A stretch of 10,808 bases of DNA from Phycisphaeraceae bacterium (GTDB lineage: Bacteria; Planctomycetota; Phycisphaerae; Phycisphaerales; Phycisphaeraceae). Under the pieces are notes generated by a model. The model searched no databases. It was not told the origin of the DNA and saw only the letters and a list, made by a program, of their open reading frames with translations. Made by a program: the position numbers and the translations under genes. Shown piece by piece: positions 5,719 through 10,808 of this stretch. Positions within the stretch are counted from its first letter, which is position 1. Every line of letters begins with the position of its first letter. Where the stretch lies: the NCBI GenBank assembly GCA_003551485.1, contig PUMS01000019.1:1-10808 (forward strand), written 5' to 3'.

Positions 5719-5736
5719 CATCGGGAGTTGCGCATC

Positions 5737-6459
5737 ATGGAAGGTGAACTGGTCGGCAGGCGCATGGTCATCACCGGTGGTACTGGGGCGCTGGGGATCG
5801 CAGTGGTCGAGGCGCTACTCGAAGCCGGCGCCGCCTGTCACGTGACCTGGAACGACCCGGCGCAGCGCGACCGCTTTCCCCACACCGAGAAGGTCACGCT
5901 GCACCGCCTGGACTGCTGTGATGAGGCGCAGGTGGCTGACTTCTACGGGGGCTTTGCCGATCTGTGGGGCGCTGCGCACCTTGTCGGCGGCTTCGCCATG
6001 GGGCCGATCGAGAAGATGGATGCGCAGCAGGTGCGGCAGATGTTCGAGCTCAACGCCCTTACCGCCGCGCTTTGCTGCCGCGAGGCCGTCAAGGCCATGC
6101 GTCGCGGCACGGCCGCGGCTTCCGCTGCCGCTGCGGCCACATCCGGCGGCCGGATCGTCAACGTCTCGGCCCGGCCGGCGGTGCGGCCGGCGGCGGGGCT
6201 TTGCGCCTATGCGATGGGCAAGGCCGCCGTGGCCGCGCTGACCCAGGGCCTGGCCGAGGAGGTGGGTGACGATGGCATCCTGGTCAACGCCGTGCTGCCC
6301 TCGATCATGGACACCCCGGCCAATCGCCGCGCCATGCCCGATGCCGACTTCGACACCTGGCCCAAGGTCGCCGAGGTCGCCCGCACCATCCGCTTCCTGC
6401 TCAGCCCGAGCAACACCCTCACCAGCGGCGCCCTGGTGCCGGTCTACGGCCGCGCCTGA
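5737..6459 (+). CDS. Short-chain dehydrogenase/reductase (SDR), divergent active-site motifs
   Basis: A 240-residue single-domain NAD(P)-dependent oxidoreductase with a Rossmann fold. The nucleotide loop is VITGGTGALG (11-20): the TGxxxGxG motif with Ala18 in the middle Gly position. The catalytic triad candidates are Ser144 (RIVNVSARPA) and Tyr158-x3-Lys162 (AYAMGKAAVAAL). The usual NNAG motif is replaced by LVGGFA (82-87), like the xAGG form in dihydropteridine-reductase-like SDRs. The C-terminus LTSGALVPVYGRA matches the usual SDR TGxxxxVDGG end in a degenerate form. A 14-residue Ala/Ser/Thr-rich stretch (about 124-137) precedes strand 5 and is probably a disordered loop. ATG 5737 is chosen for the Shine-Dalgarno GGGAG 9 nt upstream; TTG 5728 would directly abut that Shine-Dalgarno. 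It has its own promoter and appears monocistronic. The substrate cannot be told. It shares no obvious pathway with its neighbours. Confidence 0.88.
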   Translation: MEGELVGRRMVITGGTGALGIAVVEALLEAGAACHVTWNDPAQRDRFPHTEKVTLHRLDCCDEAQVADFYGGFADLWGAAHLVGGFAMGPIEKMDAQQVRQMFELNALTAALCCREAVKAMRRGTAAASAAAAATSGGRIVNVSARPAVRPAAGLCAYAMGKAAVAALTQGLAEEVGDDGILVNAVLPSIMDTPANRRAMPDADFDTWPKVAEVARTIRFLLSPSNTLTSGALVPVYGRA

Positions 6460-6475
6460 GCGGCCGCGGGTGCCC

Positions 6476-6491
6476 TCGGCGGACGAGCCGA
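6476..6491. other. Small hairpin after the SDR stop
   Basis: TCGGC (6476-6480) pairs with GCCGA (6487-6491) around a 6-nt loop, 16 nt after the SDR stop. There is no T-run. It is weak evidence for a 3' end structure. Confidence 0.25.
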
Positions 6492-6530
6492 CAGCGGCGC
6501 CCGACGGACCCAGGGGTGCACGGTTCAAGT

Positions 6531-6745
6531 GGCGGGATGCCTCACGGGGTGCATGGCACGTATCGTGGGATGCCTTTTGCTCCCTCTCCCTCCGGGAGTC
6601 GCTCATGTCGCGTTGCGACACCCCCTCAATGAAAATCGCGCAGCGCGGAGGGGCCTTGCTCTCCTCTCCCACCGGGGAGAGGGGAGCGATGGCCCGGCCA
6701 TCCACCTGCGATACGCGTCATGCACCCCGTCTCATGCCCCGCTTC
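6531..6745. repeat. Long imperfect palindrome (MITE/REP-like element)
   Basis: Positions 6544-6565 and 6709-6730 are inverted repeats matching at 20 of 22 bases: both arms read ACGGGGTGCATG, then two differences, then CGTATCG. Similarity continues inward (GGGATGCC versus GGATGGCC, then a pyrimidine-rich hairpin in each arm) and weakly outward (GCGGG at 6532-6536 and its counterpart near 6740). Inside, CTCTCCTCTCCC (6659-6670) pairs with GGGAGAGGGGAG (6675-6686) around ACCG with one wobble; CTCCC/GGGAG pairs at 6586-6598; TGTCGC/GCGACA (6606-6620) is perfect; and CGCG-CAG-CGCG (6637-6647) lies at the centre. No ORF or transposase is present. With its flanks, this element fills most of the 370-bp gap between the SDR and purL genes, ending about 10 bp before the purL -35. 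Confidence 0.65.
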
Positions 6746-6754
6746 CCGGCGGGA

Positions 6755-6784
6755 TTGCAAGGGTTGTGACGGGGGGCGTATCAT
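6755..6784 (+). promoter_or_regulatory. purL promoter, -35 TTGCAA and -10 TATCAT
   Basis: TTGCAA (6755-6760) and TATCAT (6779-6784) are spaced by 18 bp. The predicted start is near 6791, giving a leader of about 40 nt that contains the hairpin at 6795-6811 and the Shine-Dalgarno at 6819. Confidence 0.55.
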
Positions 6785-6794
6785 CGCGACTCGC

Positions 6795-6811
6795 CCGCCG
6801 GTAGCCGGCGG
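6795..6811 (+). promoter_or_regulatory. Perfect 7-bp hairpin at the 5' end of the purL leader
   Basis: CCGCCGG (6795-6801) pairs with CCGGCGG (6805-6811) around TAG. It begins about four nucleotides after the predicted transcript start and ends 7 nt before the Shine-Dalgarno. It could protect the 5' end or modulate ribosome access. It has none of the conserved bases of a purine riboswitch. Confidence 0.4.
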
Positions 6812-6818
6812 TGTTGCC

Positions 6819-6823
6819 AGGAG
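6819..6823 (+). promoter_or_regulatory. purL ribosome binding site, deciding a GTG start
   Basis: AGGAG lies 6 nt upstream of GTG 6830. It is the best Shine-Dalgarno in the window and fixes the non-ATG start; no ATG occurs in this frame before the conserved PurS-like region. Confidence 0.75.
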
Positions 6824-6829
6824 CTGTCT

Positions 6830-9800
6830 GTGACCGCTACCCCCCGCGCGCCTCGATCGCCCGACGCCGCTTCCACGCCCGTGGCCGTTCACCGGGTGGA
6901 GGTCTGGCCCCGCCGCGGGGAGCCGGACCCCCCCGCCGAGGCGGTGCTGCGCGACGCCGCTCGAGAACTGGGGTCGGTCCTGAGCGTGCATGCCGGCCGG
7001 GTCTACCTCATCGAGGCCCCGCTGGAGCAGGAGCAGTGCCGCGAGATCGCCCACAGCCTGCTGTCCGACCCGATCAGTCAGGAGCCGATCATCGGCGCGG
7101 AGCCGGCCACAGCGCCCGGCCACACCATCGAGGTCCACTACCAACCGGGCGTGATGGACCCGGTGGCGCAATCGACGCGCGAGGCGATCCTGGAGATGCT
7201 GCCGCATCTTGCCGATTCGCCGCTGGAGGTGCGCACCGGCTTCCGCTACGACCTGCGGCGTGCCGAGGACAGCGAACCCTTCCCGCCGCGGGCCCTCGAG
7301 CGATTCGCCCAGCGCCACCTGGCCAACACGGTCATCCAGGACATCCACTTCGAGCCGTTCCACCCCGACCGGTTCCCGCACACCAGCCCCTACACGCTTG
7401 GGCTGAGCCACGTGCCCATTATCGAGCTGGATGATGAGGGGCTTATGAAGCTGTCGCGGCAGGGGCATCTGTTTCTGTCGCTGGAGGAGATGCGGGCGAT
7501 CCAGAGCTATTACCGCAACCTGCCGCAGGGCGCGCGCGAGCCGACGGACATCGAGCTCGAGACCATTGCGCAGACCTGGAGCGAGCACTGCGTCCACAAG
7601 ACGCTCAAGAGCACCGTTCACTATCGCGACCAGCAGGCCTCACCCGGCGCGGCCGACTTCGCCTCGCGGCCGGGCCACCGGCTGCTCGACGATGGCACGC
7701 TCGTGATCGACAACCTGCTCAAGAGCACCATCGCCGCGGCCACGAGGACGCTCATGAGCGAGACCGAGCTTGGCCGGTGGTGCATCAGCGTTTTTGAGGA
7801 CAACGCCGGCATCGTGCGGTTCGATGATGAGTACGGGGTGTGCATCAAGGTCGAGACGCACAACCACCCCTCGGCCATCGAGCCCTACGGCGGCGCGGCC
7901 ACGGGCATCGGCGGCTGCATCCGCGACATCATGGGCACGGGCCTGTTCGCCTGGCCGGTGGCCAACACGGACGTGTTCTGCGTGGCCGATCCCCGCACCG
8001 ACGCCGACGCCCTGCCGCGCGGCGTGATCCACCCGCATCGCATCCTCGAGCAGGTGGTGGCCGGGGTCCGCGACTACGGCAACCGCATGGGCATCCCGAC
8101 CGTGCAGGGCGCGGTATGGTTTCACGATGACTACCTGGCCAACCCGCTGGTGTTCGCCGGCTGCATCGGGCTGATCCCGCTGGACCGCTGCTTCGGCGAG
8201 GCCCAGGAGGGCGACCGCATCGTCGCCCTCGGCGGCGCCACCGGCCGCGATGGCATCCACGGCGCCACCTTCTCCAGCGCCGAGTTGACCGACACGCACG
8301 CCGATGAGTTCGGCCATGCGGTGCAGATCGGCAACGCCATCACGCAGAAGAAGGTGATGGATGTGCTTCGCCAGGCGCGCGACCACCGCGATGGCGAGGG
8401 CGACCGGCCGCGCTGCCTGTTCCACGCGATCACCGATTGCGGCGCCGGCGGGTTTTCCTCGGCGGTGGGTGAGATGGGGCGGAAGGTGGGCGCCCGGGTC
8501 GAGCTCGAGCGCGCGCCGTTGAAGTACCAGGGCCTGTCCTACGATGAGATCTGGATCAGCGAGGCGCAGGAGCGCATGGTCCTGGCCGTGCCCGAGCGCG
8601 ACATCCCCACGCTGCGGAAGCTCTGCGAGGCCGAGGATGTGTCCATGTGCATCCTCGGCCAGTACGGGGTACGCGATGAGGCGGGCCGGCCGGAATTGGT
8701 CCTGCGCTACGAGGGCAGCGAGGTCGGCCGGCTGTCGATGGACTTTCTCCACGATGGCATCCCGATGCCCCGCCGCGAGGCCCGCTGGGCCCCGCCGGCA
8801 GACAAGCGGCCGGAACGGGAGATCGACATCCGACCGCGCAGCGCGTCCGGCGCGCCGATCCCCCTGGACCGAACGCTGCTGCGGCTGCTGTCGCATCCCA
8901 ATATTGCCAGCAAGCACTGGATCATCCGCCAATACGACCACGAGGTGCAGGGCGGCTCGGTGGTCAAGCCGCTGGCGGGCCCGGGCCAGGATGGGCCCTC
9001 GGATGGGGCGGTGGTTCGCCCTCGGCTGGACAGCGAACGTGCCATCGCCCTTGCCGGCGGCCTCCAGACCGGCTTAAGCGAGAAGACGCCCGGCGGTGAC
9101 AGTTACTGGATGAGCCTGGCCGCGATCGATGAGGCCGTGCGAAACCTGGTGTGCATCGGGGCCGATCCGGCGCGCATCTGCCTGCTGGACAACTTCTGCT
9201 GGCCCGGCTGCGACCGGCCCGAGCAGCTCGGCGCGCTGGTGCGCGCCGCCGAGGGCTGCTACGACGGGGCGATGGCCTACCGCACGCCCTTCGTCTCGGG
9301 CAAGGATTCGCTCAACAACCAGTTCACCACCGAAAGCGGCCGCGTGATCACCATCCCGCCCACGCTGCTGATCACCGCGATGGGCATGGTCGAGGATGTG
9401 CGGTCGTGCATGAGCATGGATGGCAAGCAGGCCGGCCACGTGCTGCTGGTGGTGGGTCTGACCCGTGGGCAGATGGGCGGCTCGCACCTGCACATGATCG
9501 AGCCGGCGGCGGCGGCGATCGACCCGGCCATCCCCCGCGTGGACCTTGCCGCGGGCCCGGCGACCGCCGCGGCGGTGGCATCGCTGATCCGCGGCGGCCA
9601 CATCCGCGCTGCGCACGACTGCTCCGACGGGGGCCTTCTGGTCGCCGCGGCGGAGATGGCCTTCGCCGGCGGCATCGGCCTGGAGCTCGACCTGGCCGCC
9701 ATGCCCTGCCAAGGCGTGCAGCAAGACCATCAGCGGGCCTTCGCCGAGACGCCCTCGCGCTACCTGCTCGAGGTCGAGCCGGCGCGGCTTGAGGCGGTCA

Positions 9801-9955
9801 GCGAGCGCCTGCGCCAGGCTGACATCGCCTTTGCCCGGATCGGCCGCTTTGTCGACGGCGGCCGGCTGATCGCCCGCGGCGGGAGCGGCGCCACGGTGGT
9901 CGACCTGCCGCTGGATGAGCTGCGCAGCGCGTGGCTGTCACCTCTGGACTTCTAA
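6830..9955 (+). CDS. purL: Phosphoribosylformylglycinamidine synthase, PurS-PurS-PurL fusion without glutaminase
   Basis: FGAM synthase catalyses the fourth step of purine synthesis, ATP-dependent amidation of FGAR to FGAM. The 1041-residue product is intermediate between small PurL (about 720-750) and large PurL (about 1300). Residues 20-90 and 98-185 look like two PurS-type modules; the second has the PurS signature IEVHYQPGVMDPVAQSTREA. The linker holds the active-site region QTWSEHCVHKTLK (248-260, His253), followed by the first AIR-synthase-like half: VETHNHPSAIEPYGGAATG (341-359), GRDGIHGATFSS (472-483), DCGAGGFSSAVGEMG (536-550), YDEIWISEAQERM (571-583). The second half has YDHEVQGGSVVKP (702-714), NFCWPGCDRPEQLG (788-801), FVSGKDSLNNQF (821-832) and HDCSDGGLLVAAAEMAFAGG (929-948). 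The chain ends there: the large-form class I glutaminase domain is absent, so a separate PurQ must supply ammonia. GTG 6830 is supported by AGGAG 6 nt upstream. Identification is very secure. Confidence 0.97.
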   Translation: MTATPRAPRSPDAASTPVAVHRVEVWPRRGEPDPPAEAVLRDAARELGSVLSVHAGRVYLIEAPLEQEQCREIAHSLLSDPISQEPIIGAEPATAPGHTIEVHYQPGVMDPVAQSTREAILEMLPHLADSPLEVRTGFRYDLRRAEDSEPFPPRALERFAQRHLANTVIQDIHFEPFHPDRFPHTSPYTLGLSHVPIIELDDEGLMKLSRQGHLFLSLEEMRAIQSYYRNLPQGAREPTDIELETIAQTWSEHCVHKTLKSTVHYRDQQASPGAADFASRPGHRLLDDGTLVIDNLLKSTIAAATRTLMSETELGRWCISVFEDNAGIVRFDDEYGVCIKVETHNHPSAIEPYGGAATGIGGCIRDIMGTGLFAWPVANTDVFCVADPRTDADALPRGVIHPHRILEQVVAGVRDYGNRMGIPTVQGAVWFHDDYLANPLVFAGCIGLIPLDRCFGEAQEGDRIVALGGATGRDGIHGATFSSAELTDTHADEFGHAVQIGNAITQKKVMDVLRQARDHRDGEGDRPRCLFHAITDCGAGGFSSAVGEMGRKVGARVELERAPLKYQGLSYDEIWISEAQERMVLAVPERDIPTLRKLCEAEDVSMCILGQYGVRDEAGRPELVLRYEGSEVGRLSMDFLHDGIPMPRREARWAPPADKRPEREIDIRPRSASGAPIPLDRTLLRLLSHPNIASKHWIIRQYDHEVQGGSVVKPLAGPGQDGPSDGAVVRPRLDSERAIALAGGLQTGLSEKTPGGDSYWMSLAAIDEAVRNLVCIGADPARICLLDNFCWPGCDRPEQLGALVRAAEGCYDGAMAYRTPFVSGKDSLNNQFTTESGRVITIPPTLLITAMGMVEDVRSCMSMDGKQAGHVLLVVGLTRGQMGGSHLHMIEPAAAAIDPAIPRVDLAAGPATAAAVASLIRGGHIRAAHDCSDGGLLVAAAEMAFAGGIGLELDLAAMPCQGVQQDHQRAFAETPSRYLLEVEPARLEAVSERLRQADIAFARIGRFVDGGRLIARGGSGATVVDLPLDELRSAWLSPLDF

Positions 9956-9966
9956 CACCCCGACGC

Positions 9967-9972
9967 TTGACA
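9967..9972 (+). promoter_or_regulatory. Possible -35 box upstream of the beta-mannosidase gene
   Basis: A perfect TTGACA lies 38 bp upstream of ATG 10011, but no acceptable -10 box follows at 16-18 bp. It may be fortuitous. The gap after purL is only 55 bp, so read-through from purL is equally possible. Confidence 0.25.
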
Positions 9973-9997
9973 ACAACGCGCAGGCGATTGATCGGAC

Positions 9998-10002
9998 AAG
10001 GA
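9998..10002 (+). promoter_or_regulatory. Ribosome binding site of the beta-mannosidase gene
   Basis: AAGGA lies 8 nt before ATG 10011 and supports that start. Confidence 0.6.
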
Positions 10003-10010
10003 CGGCCTTC

Positions 10011-10808
10011 ATGCTCAATAGATTTCAACTCCAGGGCCCGTGGACGCTGCGGGCGGTGGGAGGCGTGGATGAGATCCCGGCGGACCTTCGGCCACGCCTG
10101 ACCGATGCAGCGGGCATCCCCGCCACGGTGCCCGGCTGCGTCCACACGGCACTGCTTGCCGCGGGGCTGATTCCCGACCCCTACGTTGACCGTCACGAAC
10201 ACGACCTGCAATGGATCGGCAGGGTGGACTGGGCGTACCGCTGCGCGTTCACCGCACCGCAATGGGACCATGCGCACATCGAGCTGGTGTGCGGGGGCCT
10301 GGATACGGTCGCCACGGTCCACCTCAACGGCGCTGTGCTCGGTGAGACCGAGAACATGCACCACCCCCACCGCTTCGACGTCCGCGCTGCGCTGCGTGAG
10401 GGTGACAACGAGCTGGCCATCACGTTCCACTCGCCCGTGCGCTACGCGCGTCGGTGGGAGAAGGCGCTTGGCACGCTGCCGTGGCTGAACACGCCCGAGC
10501 CGTTCAACTTCATCCGCAAGATGGCGTGCAACTTCGGCTGGGACTGGGGCCCGGTGCTGACCACCAGCGGGCCGTGGCGGCCGCTGAGCCTGCAAGGCTG
10601 GGATGCAGCGCGGATCGAACACGTGCGGCCGCTTGTGATGCGCGCCGATGCCGAGCAGGCGGAGCTCGAAGTGCACATCGACCTGGCCGGCAGGGCCGAG
10701 GGCGGCACGGTCGAGCTGACCCTGACCGGCCCCGACGGTGAGCAGATCACGGCCCAAACCTGCGGCCTCGGTGATGGCGGTGATGGCTGCTTTCAGCGCT
10801 TCATCATC
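10011..10808 (+). CDS. GH2-family beta-mannosidase, N-terminal part (cut by window end)
   Basis: The frame is open for 266 codons from ATG 10011 to the right edge; full-length members have roughly 800-900 residues. The family hydrolyses terminal beta-D-mannose from manno-oligosaccharides and N-glycan cores. The visible part is the sugar-binding jelly-roll domain and the start of the Ig-like domain. Diagnostic pieces: LQGPWTLR (7-14), ATVPGCVHTALLAAGLIPDP (38-57), LQWIGRVDWAYRCAF (66-80), LDTVATVHLNG (97-107), FNFIRKMACNFGWDWGPVLT (165-184) and SGPWRPLSL (186-194). The RK-x4-FGWDWGP block separates beta-mannosidases from beta-galactosidases and beta-glucuronidases of GH2. The catalytic barrel and its two glutamates lie beyond the edge, so activity cannot be checked. 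No signal peptide is present, implying a cytoplasmic enzyme acting on imported oligosaccharides. It starts 55 bp after purL, unrelated in function. Confidence 0.92.
   Translation, partial: MLNRFQLQGPWTLRAVGGVDEIPADLRPRLTDAAGIPATVPGCVHTALLAAGLIPDPYVDRHEHDLQWIGRVDWAYRCAFTAPQWDHAHIELVCGGLDTVATVHLNGAVLGETENMHHPHRFDVRAALREGDNELAITFHSPVRYARRWEKALGTLPWLNTPEPFNFIRKMACNFGWDWGPVLTTSGPWRPLSLQGWDAARIEHVRPLVMRADAEQAELEVHIDLAGRAEGGTVELTLTGPDGEQITAQTCGLGDGGDGCFQRFII

Noticed and set aside
4201..5721. A 506-codon minus-strand frame opposite the acetyltransferase gene.
   Set aside because: No family motifs are seen and the composition is that of an antisense shadow; the + strand gene is clear.
6606..6620. 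Perfect TGTCGC/GCGACA hairpin considered as a terminator or operator.
   Set aside because: It lacks a T-run and sits inside the larger palindromic element, which explains it better.
6795..6811. Purine riboswitch upstream of purL.
   Set aside because: The leader is only about 40 nt and has a single hairpin, too short for the three-way junction of a purine riboswitch.
7640..8941. A 433-codon minus-strand frame inside purL.
   Set aside because: It is fully covered by conserved PurL motifs on the + strand, and the product looks like nothing known.
1..10808. CRISPR array, tRNA, rRNA, toxin-antitoxin pair, or phage/defence cluster.
   Set aside because: No regularly spaced repeats, cloverleaf-like segments, rRNA motifs or matching gene families were found. 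The genes are core or carbohydrate metabolism.
1..10808. The dehydratase (left edge) and beta-mannosidase (right edge) as one mannose-use locus.
   Set aside because: They are separated by about 9 kb of unrelated housekeeping genes with their own promoters; the window gives no support for co-regulation.

Overview
This is a GC-rich window whose recognisable genes all lie on the + strand: nine genes, of which the first is cut by the left edge and the last by the right edge. The lineage cannot be fixed from sequence alone. A Planctomycetota-like bacterium, possibly near Phycisphaerae, is my tentative guess. It rests on the high GC, the carbohydrate genes scattered among housekeeping genes, a DciA-type (DUF721) replication protein, a PurS-PurL fusion without a glutaminase domain, and short TANNNT-type -10 boxes placed very close to start codons.

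Layout. 1-563: C-terminal part of an enolase-superfamily sugar-acid dehydratase (mannonate dehydratase/RspA type). 698-1480: truA (tRNA pseudouridine synthase), followed after 84 bp by a GT4 glycosyltransferase (1565-2785) with no promoter I can see, so the two are probably cotranscribed. 2812-3592: a PIG-L/BshB1-type deacetylase with its own -10 box and a structured leader. 3589-3828: a 240-bp MITE-like element with perfect 20-bp terminal inverted repeats that supplies the deacetylase stop codon. 3950-4309: dciA-like gene with a leaderless-looking promoter, followed by an Eis-like GNAT acetyltransferase (4375-5586). 5587-5736: terminator-like hairpins, an 8-bp tandem repeat and an extended -10 promoter for a divergent SDR oxidoreductase (5737-6459). 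6531-6745: a second, unrelated long imperfect palindrome. 6755-9955: promoter, hairpin leader, Shine-Dalgarno and gene for a 1041-residue PurL with two N-terminal PurS-like modules. 10011-10808: N-terminal part of a GH2 beta-mannosidase.

How the genes fit together. Most of the window is core metabolism (tRNA modification, replication initiation, purine synthesis) with unlinked carbohydrate genes between. The GT4 enzyme and the deacetylase could act in sequence on a GlcNAc-bearing glycan or thiol precursor, but that is inference. PurL needs PurQ glutaminase from elsewhere in the genome; no purQ is visible here.

I found no defence system, CRISPR array, transposase gene, tRNA or rRNA, and nothing that convincingly forms a new multi-gene system. 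The less ordinary content is between the genes: two different mobile-repeat-like palindromic elements, a recurring TANNNT promoter pattern with leaderless or near-leaderless starts, a deacetylase leader with mutually exclusive hairpins and two possible starts, and a hairpin-plus-T6 signal between the SDR promoter and its start codon.
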